This document shows positions 52,475 through 60,538 of a stretch of 64,000 nt of DNA, piece by piece. The notes beneath the pieces are model-generated. The model was not told the origin of the DNA. It worked only from the letters and a program-made list of their open reading frames with translations, and made no database searches. The stretch spans positions 62,001 through 126,000 of the forward strand of contig JBAXWB010000004.1 of assembly GCA_037128595.1 (NCBI GenBank). The letters run 5' to 3'. Numbering within the stretch: the first letter of the stretch is position 1; the number at the start of each line of letters is the position of its first letter. The DNA comes from a bacterium. GTDB taxonomy: Bacteria; Verrucomicrobiota; Kiritimatiellia; CAIKKV01; CAITUY01. The position numbers and the translations under genes are program-made.

Positions 52475-52996
52475 ATGAGTATACGGAGACTGAAAGCGGC
52501 GATTCGTGATGTACCTGACTTCCCCCAGCCGGGCATCATCTTCAAGGATATCACCCCGATTCTCAAGGATCCGAAGTTGTTCCGGGCCGCCGTCGATCTC
52601 TTCGCCAAGCGCCATCGGGACAAGGGAATCCGCAAAATCGCGGTGATTGATGCCCGCGGCTTCCTCTTCGGGTCAGCGTTGGCCTATAAATTAAAGGCGG
52701 GCGTTGTGCCGATTCGCAAAAAGGGGAAATTGCCCTATCAGACGTTCGAGGAAAGCTACGATCTCGAATATGGATCCGCCACCCTGGCGATTCATGTGGA
52801 TGCCTTCACGCCCGGTGAGCCGGTGGTGCTGGTGGATGATCTGCTGGCCACAGGGGGCACCGCGCTGGCTTCCGCGAAGCTCATTGAGCGGGCAGGGGGC
52901 AAAGTCGAGGAAATCGACTTCCTGATTGAACTCGGCTTCCTGAACGGGCGCGAGAAACTGGGCGGATATAATCTCTTTGCCCCGATTAAATATTAA
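52475..52996 (+). CDS. apt: Adenine phosphoribosyltransferase
   Basis: A 173-residue purine salvage enzyme converting adenine plus PRPP to AMP. Seen: IRDVPDFPQPGIIFKDITPIL, IDARGFLFGSALAYKLKAGVVPIRKKGKLP, YDLEYGSATLAIH, and the PRPP loop VVLVDDLLATGGTALAS. ATG at 52475 follows AAGGAGG. The frame is open upstream to 52328, but the family starts here. Its last 11 bases overlap the 3' end of the convergent DJ-1 gene. Cytoplasmic. Confidence 0.95.
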   Translation: MSIRRLKAAIRDVPDFPQPGIIFKDITPILKDPKLFRAAVDLFAKRHRDKGIRKIAVIDARGFLFGSALAYKLKAGVVPIRKKGKLPYQTFEESYDLEYGSATLAIHVDAFTPGEPVVLVDDLLATGGTALASAKLIERAGGKVEEIDFLIELGFLNGREKLGGYNLFAPIKY

Positions 52997-53534
52997 GCCC
53001 GATGCTTTCGGCGATGGCCTGGGCCTTCGCCGGAGTGTCCACCAGCCGCACCAGGGTTAACGCAAAATCAAAGGTGGTACCGGCCCCTTGACTGGTCACG
53101 AGATGCCCGTCCACCACGGTGGGCTGGCTGAGGCGCGGAGTCACCGTCAGCCGGCTGGCCACCGCTGGATGGCAGGTGGCCTTTTTCCCGTTCAGGACCC
53201 CTGCGGCCTGGAGGGTCAGCGGGGCCGCACAGATCGCCCCCACCCACTTGTCCGCCTGGCAAAACTGCCGGATGGTCTCCAGTAATGGCGGGAACTTCAG
53301 GAACTGCTCCACACCCGGGCCACCGCCGGGAATCATCAAAATATCAAAATCGGCCGGATTAATGTCAGCCCACAGGGTGTCGGGCATCAGCCGTACGCCC
53401 CGGGAGGCGGTCAGGAGACCGGGCTCTATGCCCACGGCCGTGACCGTCCATTGGGCCCGCCGCAGGATATCTATCACAATGACCGCTTCCATTTCCTCCG
53501 TGCCATTGGCGAGCGGAACCAGAACGTTTGGCAT
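52986..53534 (-). CDS. DJ-1/PfpI family protein
   Basis: About 182 residues from ATG at 53534. Seen: MPNVLVPLANGTEEMEAVIV with the conserved Glu, DILMIPGGGPGVEQ, the nucleophile elbow VGAICAAPLTLQAAGVLNGKKATCHP (catalytic Cys in AICAAP), and VVDGHLVTSQGAGTTFDFALTLV. This matches the DJ-1 subgroup (YajL-like) acting as chaperone or deglycase, with the Glu-Cys pair. It follows the YugP-like gene in the same direction, 13 bases away. The precise biochemical role is debated for the family. Confidence 0.92.
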   Translation of the reverse strand: MPNVLVPLANGTEEMEAVIVIDILRRAQWTVTAVGIEPGLLTASRGVRLMPDTLWADINPADFDILMIPGGGPGVEQFLKFPPLLETIRQFCQADKWVGAICAAPLTLQAAGVLNGKKATCHPAVASRLTVTPRLSQPTVVDGHLVTSQGAGTTFDFALTLVRLVDTPAKAQAIAESIGLNI

Positions 53535-53547
53535 TGGGGTGGGCTCC

Positions 53548-54243
53548 TTAATCATTGCGTCTGCCGCCAAGCAGGCCGGCACGGTAGAGGTAATAGAGCA
53601 GGGTGAGCAGGGCGGTAATGGCCGAGGCCACATAGGTGAGAAAGGCCGCATTCAAGACGCGTCCGGCATCTTCCTGTTCGCGGAGGCTGACAATGCCTGA
53701 CGATACCATGAGCCGCTTGGCGCGGGCGCTGGCATCCCATTCGACGGGCAGGGTGATCAGCGAAAACACCACGGTGACGCTGAACAGGACGATGCCGATC
53801 AGGATCATTTTGGGGTTGTGCATGAACATGCCCAGCAGGAAGAAGATATAGGAGCCCATGCTCCCGAACTGCGTGGCGGGGACCAGCGACGACCGGAGCC
53901 CGAGCCAGACATAGGCCGAGGCATGTTGCAACGCATGGCCGGCTTCATGACAGGCCACGCCGATGGCGGACAGGGAGGGGGAATCGTAAACCGACTCTGA
54001 TAAACGCAGGGTGCGCGAGGTGGGGTCGTAATGATCACTCAAAAACCCATCGGCCCGTTCGATTTTGACATTGGTGACCCCATTGCGGACCAGCATCTGG
54101 CGCGCGGCTTCGGCCCCCGTCATGCCGGAGGCGGCCATCACTTGCGAGTAGCGGGCGAAAGTGGTTTTAACCTTGAAGGTGGCAATCAGGGCCAACACCA
54201 TGCCGGGCCCGATAAACAAAAAATACAGGGGATCAAAAAACAT
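53548..54243 (-). CDS. YugP-like neutral zinc metallopeptidase
   Basis: A 231-residue membrane protein. An N-terminal helix (PLYFLFIGPGMVLALIATF) is followed by the catalytic motif AIGVACHEAGHALQHA (His99-Glu100-x-x-His103), then hydrophobic helices (GSMGSYIFFLLGMFM, MILIGIVLFSVTVVFSL) with LPVEWDASARAKRLMVSSGIVS and a last helix near the C-terminus. This is the layout of the zinc metallopeptidase family YugP/DUF2263-like; the substrate is unknown. Transcribed upstream of the DJ-1 gene. Confidence 0.9.
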   Translation of the reverse strand: MFFDPLYFLFIGPGMVLALIATFKVKTTFARYSQVMAASGMTGAEAARQMLVRNGVTNVKIERADGFLSDHYDPTSRTLRLSESVYDSPSLSAIGVACHEAGHALQHASAYVWLGLRSSLVPATQFGSMGSYIFFLLGMFMHNPKMILIGIVLFSVTVVFSLITLPVEWDASARAKRLMVSSGIVSLREQEDAGRVLNAAFLTYVASAITALLTLLYYLYRAGLLGGRRND

Positions 54244-54274
54244 GGTGATTACCCTCCTTTGGGGGCTTAACTGT

Positions 54275-55282
54275 TTAACTTAAGGACTGACAAATCGTGA
54301 TGGCGGCGACCCCGACGATATCGTCGGCGCTGCAACCGCGGGATAGATCATTCACCGGTTTGGCGAGACCCTGTAAAATGGGGCCGTAGGCGATGGCCCC
54401 GGCCAGCCGTTCGGTGATTTTGTAGGAAATGTTGCCCGCCTGAAGATCAGGAAAAATGAAAATATTGGCCGCGCCCTTCAAGGGACTATCCGGACACTTT
54501 TTGGCCGCTACTCCGGGGACCATGGCGGCATCCACCTGCAGCTCACCGTCGACCACGGCATCCAGGCCCAGTTCCGCCACGCGCTTGCGGGTCAACTCCG
54601 TGGCCTTGATCATTTTGTCAACCAGGGGATGTTGCGCACTGCCACGCGTGGAAAACGACAACATGGCCACCCGGGCCTGGCCCCCGATCAAGGCCTTGTG
54701 GGAGGCAATGGTGGCCAAGGCAATATCCACCAGTTGTTCGGCAGTGGGGTCGGGATTGACCCCGCAATCGGCATAAAGAAGAACCGAGTCGCCCGAAGGA
54801 GTGGGCTTGGCCAGTTCCATGGCAAAGAAACTGCTGCCGGTTTTGATGCCGGGGGCGGTGCCGACGCACTGAAAGGCCGCCCTCACCATGTCCGGGGTCG
54901 AGGCAATACTGCCGGCCACCAGGCCGTCCGCCAGTCCGAGGCGAACCATCATGTCTCCGAAATACAGGCGATCCTTCAGGAGGGTGCGGGCCTGTTCCAG
55001 CGTCAGGCCCTTGTGCTTGCGGAGCTCGAACAAGGCCAGGGCGATCCGCTCGAAATCAGGGGAGTTGGGGTAATCCAGCAGGGTCACGGGGAGTCCGGCA
55101 AAGGAGATGCCCGCAGCCGATTTCAAGACGTCCTCCGGGGTGGCCAGCACAATGACTTTGGCAATTTCCTGTTGTGCAATCTTGACCGCCGCCTGCATGA
55201 CGCGAGGATCATGACCTTCGGCCAGGACAAGGGTACGACGGGCAGCACGAGCTTTCGGGATCAGGGTATCGAGGAGTGACAT
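54275..55282 (-). CDS. pta: Phosphate acetyltransferase
   Basis: A 335-residue enzyme interconverting acetyl-CoA and acetyl phosphate. Seen: [123 protein letters not shown] and the C-terminal [30 protein letters not shown]. This is the short form without an N-terminal regulatory domain. ATG at 55282 fits the ribosome site GAAAGG. It follows ackA by 24 bases; together they make ATP and acetate, fitting fermentative metabolism. Confidence 0.96.
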   Translation of the reverse strand: MSLLDTLIPKARAARRTLVLAEGHDPRVMQAAVKIAQQEIAKVIVLATPEDVLKSAAGISFAGLPVTLLDYPNSPDFERIALALFELRKHKGLTLEQARTLLKDRLYFGDMMVRLGLADGLVAGSIASTPDMVRAAFQCVGTAPGIKTGSSFFAMELAKPTPSGDSVLLYADCGVNPDPTAEQLVDIALATIASHKALIGGQARVAMLSFSTRGSAQHPLVDKMIKATELTRKRVAELGLDAVVDGELQVDAAMVPGVAAKKCPDSPLKGAANIFIFPDLQAGNISYKITERLAGAIAYGPILQGLAKPVNDLSRGCSADDIVGVAAITICQSLS

Positions 55283-55306
55283 AAGTGGTGAACCTTTCAA
55301 ATAGTA

Positions 55307-56578
55307 TTATTGATTAACGCAGGCGGGGCAGGGGATGGCGGACTTGGCCGGAACCGAGAGCAGGCGGACGGTTTCCCGGGCGATCATCAACTCTTCATTC
55401 GTCGGCATGACGATCGCTTTCAGCTTGCTCTCAGGCGTGCTGATAATGGCGGGCCGTCCAATGGCATGATTGTTTTTCTCGGGGTCCAGGAAGCAGCCCA
55501 GCGATTCAAGTTTGCGGATGGTATGTTCCCGGATATAGGAACTATTCTCTCCGATACCGCCGGTGAACACCACGGCATCGGCCCCGTTAAGGAGGGTGAA
55601 GTAGGACCCGATATAAGAGACCAGCCGTTGAACAAACATCCGGATCCCACGTTGGGCTTGAAGATTCCCGGCCTCGGCGGCCGCGATATTATCACGCATA
55701 TCCCCGCTCCCGATTCCGGAGACACCCAGCAGTCCGCTGCATTTGTTCAGGAGTTTATCGATGGCATCGGGGGTCATGCCGCGGCGGGCAAGGTAGAGTA
55801 CCACTGCCGGGTCGATGTCCCCGCACCGGGTCCCCATGACCAGCCCGTTCAGCGGAGTCATCCCCATGCTGGTATCCAGGACATTGCCACGTTCCACCGC
55901 CGTGATGCTGGCGCCGTTGCCCAGGTGCGCCGTAATGAGTTTCAGTTCACCCAGGGGGGCGTTCAGGAGATTGGCGGTGGCATACGAGACGAATTTGTGG
56001 GAGGTGCCGTGAAACCCGTATTTGCGGATACCGAACTTTTCGTAATAGTCGTAAGGAATGGCATAGAGATACGAGGAGGCGGGCATGGAATGGTGGAACG
56101 CAGTATCGAAGACGGCCACATTCGGGATCCCGCTAAACACCAGTTCGCAGGCCTCGATCCCGCCGAGGTTGGGGGGATTGTGAAGCGGGGCCAGCGCGGC
56201 ACATTCATGGATGTTATTCTTCACCTCATTGGTCACAATCACCGAGTCATGGAAATTTTCACCCCCATGAACCACGCGGTGGCCAATGGCTTCGACGTCC
56301 ATCAGGCTGTTCAGGACTCCGACATCTTTCTCCACCAGTTTTGCGCAGACCAGTTTCAGGGCTTCCGCATGGGTGGATACCAGCGCCTGCTCCTTAAAGG
56401 AGCTTCCGTCAAAACGTTCATATTTCAAGAAAGGCTCGTTCAGGCCAATTCGCTCCACGATTCCCTTCGCGAGAATCTTCTCATTGTCCATGGCATACAT
56501 GGTGAACTTAAGCGATGAACTTCCGGCATTGAGGACCAGTACATTTCCCGGTCCACGCAGTGATAAAGATGCAGACAT
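55307..56578 (-). CDS. ackA: Acetate kinase
   Basis: A 423-residue acetokinase producing ATP from acetyl phosphate. Seen: VLVLNAGSSSLKFTMY (phosphate loop), AIGHRVVHGGENFHDS, NPPNLGGIEACE, VAVFDTAFHHSMPASSYLYAIPYDYYEKFGIRKYGFHGTSHKFVS (with the catalytic His), TAHLGNGASITAVERG, DTSMGMTPLNGLVMGTRCGDIDP and FTGGIGENSSYIRE. The C-terminal 20 residues (PAKSAIPCPACVNQ) are a small extension with two Cys. First gene of ackA-pta. Upstream is the AraC-type regulator gene in the same direction. Confidence 0.96.
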   Translation of the reverse strand: MSASLSLRGPGNVLVLNAGSSSLKFTMYAMDNEKILAKGIVERIGLNEPFLKYERFDGSSFKEQALVSTHAEALKLVCAKLVEKDVGVLNSLMDVEAIGHRVVHGGENFHDSVIVTNEVKNNIHECAALAPLHNPPNLGGIEACELVFSGIPNVAVFDTAFHHSMPASSYLYAIPYDYYEKFGIRKYGFHGTSHKFVSYATANLLNAPLGELKLITAHLGNGASITAVERGNVLDTSMGMTPLNGLVMGTRCGDIDPAVVLYLARRGMTPDAIDKLLNKCSGLLGVSGIGSGDMRDNIAAAEAGNLQAQRGIRMFVQRLVSYIGSYFTLLNGADAVVFTGGIGENSSYIREHTIRKLESLGCFLDPEKNNHAIGRPAIISTPESKLKAIVMPTNEELMIARETVRLLSVPAKSAIPCPACVNQ

Positions 56579-56689
56579 AGTAATACCTCAAAGAGTTAGT
56601 CGTTAAAAAAATCACGATATATTTGCATGAGTGGAATAGGAAGTTCAAGCATATACGCAAAATACCCGTAAATTCAGAAAAGGGGTTGA

Positions 56690-57916
56690 TTAAAGAGGGT
56701 GGGGTTCAGGGATAAGACGGGTCCGGCGGTAGCGGGCGGGGGTAATGCCGGTCAGCCGCTTGAAGTGCCTGATGAAATAGCTCTGATCATTAAATCCCAC
56801 CTCATAGGCGATTTCCGTACAGGACTTATTCGTGTTTCCCAGCAATTGGATGGCATTTTGAACCCGGGAATGAATAATCATCTGCAACAGGGTTTTTCCG
56901 CTGTGTTCTTTGACCACATGGGCCAGACGGTAGGGGCTCAGCCCCACTTCCCGGGCGATGTCCTTGAGGCGGATGGGCTTCATATAGTTGCGGGTAATAT
57001 AGTCAAGGGCCCGGGTGACATGGGCATTTGACCGGTTGAAGCCGTGCACGTAAATCCCCTCGATAAAGTCGTTCAGGGCATCGGTGAGCACACGCGACAA
57101 GGCTTCAAAATCACGTGCCCGGATCAGTCGCTCCATCCATTGGTGATTCCGCTCAATCAGGGATTCGAGAATCGGACTATCCTCGACGGCGGCGCGCGTG
57201 AGGTAGCCCATCATCTCAATGGCGCGGGCGCGCAACACCACCAGTTTGGGGGTGGTCAGATACATGGCCCCCAGCATTTCGTTCAGTACCCGTCTCGCCC
57301 CCGTCCGGTCACCTGACCGGATATGGGAGAGGAGAATACGCTCCTTGTCAAAGGGGTAGGAGGTCTCCGCCCCCCGTTGCCGCTGATCTTCAATGGCTTC
57401 GGCAATCTGCTGCTGCTGCTGCCGGCGCAGGCGGTTTTCTTCAAGCTGGACCGCCTTCCACCCGCTCATTTGATAGAAGGTGCGCTCAAGACAGGCGGCG
57501 GCCTCGTTCCGTTCCTGGATAGAACATACGGGGCGGCTGACATAATAGTCGTGAGCCTGAGCCTCGGACAGGCCCCATGACAGGAGGGTCCGGGTGCAAT
57601 CCGCCTCAGAGAGGGGCGATTCCTTGAAAAGCACCTCCCCGCCGAGCAACGCGCCATGGATGATCCTTCGGTGTTCGAGTGCCACCATCCAACTGCCCAG
57701 CCCCGGCATGATTTCAAAGAAATACGGGCAGCCCATCGTCACGCTTTCATGCAGGGCGTAGATACGGAGTTTCTTCAGTTTCAGGATCGTTAAGGTAAAC
57801 GGATCGGTCTCAGGATCTGTTCCCCCGTTCAACTCCATGAAGAACGGGCGAACCCCGGTGGTCCGTCGCACCTCCCGGGAGACATCGCGCAGAAGTCGTT
57901 TGGAAATATCAGGCAT
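56690..57916 (-). CDS. AraC-type regulator with PocR-like sensor domain
   Basis: 408 residues. N-terminal (about 1-150) sensor resembling the PocR domain: FMELNGGTDPETDPFTL, SVTMGCPYFFEIMPGLGSWMVALEHRRIIHGALLGGEVLF, VCSIQERNEAAACLERTFY. A coiled coil and helical middle part (about 155-290) follow. The C-terminal double helix-turn-helix (about 300-400) shows ALDYITRNYMKPIRLKDIAREVGLSPYRLAHVVKEHSGKTLLQMI and CTEIAYEVGFNDQSYFIRHFKRLTGITPARYR. PocR domains sense small hydrocarbons such as 1,2-propanediol. Divergent from the corrinoid protein gene, its likely target. Could also regulate ackA-pta downstream. Confidence 0.88.
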   Translation of the reverse strand: MPDISKRLLRDVSREVRRTTGVRPFFMELNGGTDPETDPFTLTILKLKKLRIYALHESVTMGCPYFFEIMPGLGSWMVALEHRRIIHGALLGGEVLFKESPLSEADCTRTLLSWGLSEAQAHDYYVSRPVCSIQERNEAAACLERTFYQMSGWKAVQLEENRLRRQQQQQIAEAIEDQRQRGAETSYPFDKERILLSHIRSGDRTGARRVLNEMLGAMYLTTPKLVVLRARAIEMMGYLTRAAVEDSPILESLIERNHQWMERLIRARDFEALSRVLTDALNDFIEGIYVHGFNRSNAHVTRALDYITRNYMKPIRLKDIAREVGLSPYRLAHVVKEHSGKTLLQMIIHSRVQNAIQLLGNTNKSCTEIAYEVGFNDQSYFIRHFKRLTGITPARYRRTRLIPEPHPL

Positions 57917-58116
57917 AACAGCAAGAAGTGCGTATTTTTCCGTTTGGGATCAAAAAACCAAAAAAGCTGAATTCCTTAAAACATCCTGAATATCTCTATT
58001 TATCGTGGATACGTCAAGCGAAGAGGCCGGCCGTTTCGGCCCGTTTGATCAAATTAATCTCAAGATACAGCAAGAACGTTGTATTTATAAGCCGCAACTC
58101 ACTATTTCTCAACCCG

Positions 58117-58145
58117 CCGGAATGCTAGGGTTTCGAGCATTCTGG
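58117..58145. promoter_or_regulatory. Inverted repeat upstream of the corrinoid protein gene
   Basis: CCGGAATGCT, nine-base centre, AGCATTCTGG. Arms pair over GAATGCT/AGCATTC. It lies 40 bases ahead of the corrinoid gene start in the 268-base divergent gap with the AraC-type gene, and could be an operator or an mRNA stem. The rest of the gap shows AT-rich promoter-like sequence but no recognised riboswitch. Confidence 0.4.
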
Positions 58146-58184
58146 AAGTCTTGAACGCATGACCGCAAACAAAAGGAGTATTCG

Positions 58185-58817
58185 ATGAGCGCAGTTTTGG
58201 AGCAGATCAAGGAAAGTTTGATGAAGGGCAAGGCCAATGATGTCAAAACGCTGGTTCAGCAGGCATTGAACGAGAACATCGGCGCTGCGGACATCTTGAA
58301 TAACGGGTTGCTGGGTGGAATGAGCATCATCGGGGCGCGGTTCAAGAAGAACGAAGTCTATGTGCCGGAAGTGCTGATTGCCGCACGGGCCATGAAGGCC
58401 GGTATGGAAGTGTTGAAGCCGGCCTTGGCGGCCGCCAAGGTGGAGCCTCGTGGCGTCGTGGTGATCGGGACCGTGAAGGGTGACCTTCATGACATCGGCA
58501 AAAATCTGGTGGGCATGATGCTTGAAGGGGGCGGGTTTAAGGTGGTGGACGCCGGGATCAATGTGGAGGCGAGCAAGTTCATCGAGGTGGCCAGGGCGAG
58601 CAATGCCACCTTGATTGGCGCATCGGCGTTGCTGACGACCACGATGACGAATATGAAGGAAGTCGTGGACGCGCTCAAGCAGTCCGATCTGGCCGGCAAG
58701 GTCAAGCTGATGATCGGGGGAGCCCCCGTCACGCAGGCATTCTGCGATGAAATCGGGGCGGATGGGTATGCGGCTGATGCCGCCTCCGCCGCGGATCTGG
58801 CTAAAAAACTGGCCTGA
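58185..58817 (+). CDS. Corrinoid (B12-binding) methyl-carrier protein
   Basis: A 210-residue protein like MtaC/MtbC-type corrinoid proteins. The N-terminal four-helix cap (about 1-88: LVQQALNENIGAADILNNGLLGGMSIIGARFKKNEVYVPEVLIAARAM) and a Rossmann-type B12 domain (about 90-210) with the lower-axial motif D-x-H-x-x-G (Asp100, His102, Gly105 in KGDLHDIGKNLVG), GASALLTTTMTNM and IGGAPVTQAFCDEIGADGYAADA. It carries a methyl group between a substrate methyltransferase and an acceptor. No methyltransferase or activating protein is adjacent. Preceded by AAAGGAG; probably controlled by the divergent PocR-type regulator. Confidence 0.93.
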   Translation: MSAVLEQIKESLMKGKANDVKTLVQQALNENIGAADILNNGLLGGMSIIGARFKKNEVYVPEVLIAARAMKAGMEVLKPALAAAKVEPRGVVVIGTVKGDLHDIGKNLVGMMLEGGGFKVVDAGINVEASKFIEVARASNATLIGASALLTTTMTNMKEVVDALKQSDLAGKVKLMIGGAPVTQAFCDEIGADGYAADAASAADLAKKLA

Positions 58818-58853
58818 TCGACCGGGCGTTTGGCCGGGAGATGCTCCCGCCTG

Positions 58854-58904
58854 AAAAACTGAAAGTGCTGGGCGTATACCGCCGCCGGCGCTTTCAGTTT
58901 TTTT
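58854..58904 (+). terminator. Intrinsic terminator after the corrinoid protein gene
   Basis: AAAAACTGAAAG at 58854-58865 pairs with CTTTCAGTTTTTTT at 58891-58904, with a GC-rich loop between and a T-run at the end. Confidence 0.8.
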
Positions 58905-58983
58905 ATGCGGGCGCCTCAAGTTGACACCCGGCGGCAATCGTGACATTATTTATCGCTTTAAGTTCTCGGTGAAAGGATTTTCT

Positions 58984-59478
58984 ATGGCTGTCCTGATCGG
59001 AATGTCGAGTGCGGTAAAAGGTAGGAAATATGAGCTGACCCATGATGAATCCTTCATAGGGCGAACCACCCAGAATCAAATTCCGATTGATGACCCCTCC
59101 ATTTCCGGTCGGCACTGCAGCATTGTCCGGGATGGGAACAAATATTCGCTCATTGACCTCGGCTCTACGAATGGCACGCGTCTGAATGGCGCCAGCGTGA
59201 CGAAAATTGGGTTGCGCCCCAAGGACATCCTTCAGGTCGGCAGTGTGGAACTGATGTTTGACGGCCAGGACGTTGAAGTGGATAGCGGAGCGGCCTCCGA
59301 TACCGCTAAAATTGAAATCACGGCCGAGCCGGTTCATATTCCCCAGAACTTCCACACGGCGTCCCCATTCGGAAATCGCAAAGATAACCGGAAGCCGTGG
59401 GTGATCTTGACGATCGCGCTGGTAGTGTTGGTCGTGGCAGCCCTGGTGTTTTTCATCAGCAGGATGTTTTTCAACTGA
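58984..59478 (+). CDS. FHA-domain protein with C-terminal membrane anchor
   Basis: About 164 residues from ATG at 58984. FHA phosphothreonine-binding domain (about 5-90): SFIGRTTQNQIPIDDPSISGRHCSIV, LIDLGSTNGTRLNG, with the Arg/Ser/His and Thr-Asn-Gly contacts intact. An acidic linker is followed by a C-terminal transmembrane helix PWVILTIALVVLVVAALVFF and a short tail, so the FHA domain faces the cytoplasm. It shares a TGATG junction with the prepilin-like gene. May link Ser/Thr phosphorylation to envelope or pseudopilus function; no kinase is nearby. Confidence 0.85.
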   Translation: MAVLIGMSSAVKGRKYELTHDESFIGRTTQNQIPIDDPSISGRHCSIVRDGNKYSLIDLGSTNGTRLNGASVTKIGLRPKDILQVGSVELMFDGQDVEVDSGAASDTAKIEITAEPVHIPQNFHTASPFGNRKDNRKPWVILTIALVVLVVAALVFFISRMFFN

Positions 59479-60137
59479 TGCTGGCCGGGGGCAGGCGGCA
59501 GGCCGGCATGACGCTGGTTGAGATTCTGGTTGCCCTCTCTGTCTCCAGCTTGATTCTGGTGGCCGCTGTTTCCGTGTATCGCACGATGACCGGCTCCTTG
59601 CACCGTCAGCAGAGCCGTCGCCTGGAACCGGCGTATGCCGTGCTGGAACAACTCCGGCAGGATTTAAGCCAGTGCGCGCAGGTCCCTTCCTCTAATATTC
59701 CTGCATTCATCCTGAAGAGTGTGTTCATCGAAAGCAATGCCCCGCAACAGTCAGTCCTTGCTTTTTCACGGGGCCATCTTCCTTCCCCTGAATCCGATTT
59801 TTCGGGGATGGAAGTCATGCGGCTCCGTTACAGCCTGATTTCATCAGGAGCCGGACCGGCAGGGGCGCTGGTGCGTGAAAGTCAGAGCTTGTGGGGCTCA
59901 AACGCGCTTGCCCCGGCCGTCAGCAATACGCTGTTGGAGCATGTCACCGCGTTCGAGGTCTCCGTCCTTTCTGAATCGGGATGGACCAATAACTGGGAGT
60001 CATCCAGCCGGACGCTGTTACCCCGTGCCGCCCGTCTGCGTATGGATTGGGAAACCGGGGCCCAGCTCGATTCCACCCGGTTGGAAGTGTTCATTCCCGC
60101 AGGGAATGTGGTGCCTGGCAGTAAGCCGGTTCCGTAA
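59478..60137 (+). CDS. Prepilin-like protein with type IV N-methylation motif
   Basis: About 219 residues. The N-terminus MLAGGRRQAG-MTLVEILVALSVSSL gives a prepilin peptidase site (Gly before Met-Thr-Leu-Val-Glu, Glu+5) and a hydrophobic helix, as in type IV pilins and type II secretion pseudopilins. The long periplasmic part (about 45-219) resembles GspJ-like minor pseudopilins in length but lacks clear motifs. ATG at 59478 overlaps the FHA stop. It could be a minor pilin/pseudopilin used with the PilB/PilT ATPases at 27741-32258. Confidence 0.8.
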   Translation: MLAGGRRQAGMTLVEILVALSVSSLILVAAVSVYRTMTGSLHRQQSRRLEPAYAVLEQLRQDLSQCAQVPSSNIPAFILKSVFIESNAPQQSVLAFSRGHLPSPESDFSGMEVMRLRYSLISSGAGPAGALVRESQSLWGSNALAPAVSNTLLEHVTAFEVSVLSESGWTNNWESSSRTLLPRAARLRMDWETGAQLDSTRLEVFIPAGNVVPGSKPVP

Positions 60138-60162
60138 ACTTTCGTTGGGCGCGATTTTTATC

Positions 60163-60191
60163 TTGCGTCAGGTGGGGGAGATATCTATATT
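60163..60191 (+). promoter_or_regulatory. Candidate promoter of rpmB
   Basis: TTGCGT (60163-60168), a 17-base spacer and TATATT (60186-60191). It begins with the same TTGCGTCAGG as the apt promoter. The start site would be about 25 bases before rpmB. Confidence 0.55.
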
Positions 60192-60220
60192 CGCCACTCA
60201 TTAATTCAAGGAGACGACCG

Positions 60221-60448
60221 ATGGGTAGGGCATGTGAAATTTGCAGTAAAACGATTAGCACGGGCAATCGAATTGTACGTCATGGTTTGGCCAAGGCAAA
60301 AGGTGGTATCGGCTTGCACACAACGGGAATTACCCGGCGGAAATTCCTGCCGAATCTTCAGAAGATTCGCGTGAAAACCGGTGGCAGCGTGACCCGTAAG
60401 ACGGTTTGCACGGGTTGCATCCGTTCCGGCAAAGTGGTCAAGGGATAA
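60221..60448 (+). CDS. rpmB: 50S ribosomal protein L28
   Basis: A 75-residue ribosomal protein of the large subunit: MGRACEICSKTISTGNRI, then KFLPNLQKIRV and TRKTVCTGCIRSGKVVK. It retains the two Cys-x-x-Cys pairs (CEIC and CTGC) of the zinc-binding C+ form. AAGGAG lies ahead of the ATG. Single gene between its own promoter and an intrinsic terminator. L33, a common neighbour, is absent. Confidence 0.97.
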   Translation: MGRACEICSKTISTGNRIVRHGLAKAKGGIGLHTTGITRRKFLPNLQKIRVKTGGSVTRKTVCTGCIRSGKVVKG

Positions 60449-60480
60449 CGGCTCGGCGAGCAGTCGCTTGGTCATTGTTG

Positions 60481-60512
60481 AAAGGCGTGAAGTGAAAACT
60501 TCGCGCCTTTTT
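60481..60512. terminator. Intrinsic terminator after rpmB
   Basis: AAAGGCGTGAAGT, GAAA loop, ACTTCGCGCCTTTTT. The 13-bp stem has one G-U pair and a T-run on the plus strand; on the minus strand an AAAG start gives a CTTT tail, so it may also end dusB transcripts. Confidence 0.85.
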
Positions 60513-60538
60513 ACTTTTCAGGCACCGGAATTCCCAGG

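Noticed and set aside
55310-56518. 402-codon open frame antisense to ackA
   Set aside because: Shadow of acetate kinase; the composition is unlike a real protein and there is no ribosome site.
57917-58184. Cobalamin riboswitch ahead of the corrinoid protein gene
   Set aside because: I looked for the B12-box and the kissing-loop layout and did not see them. Corrinoid carrier genes are usually regulated by protein factors, and a PocR-type regulator is adjacent.
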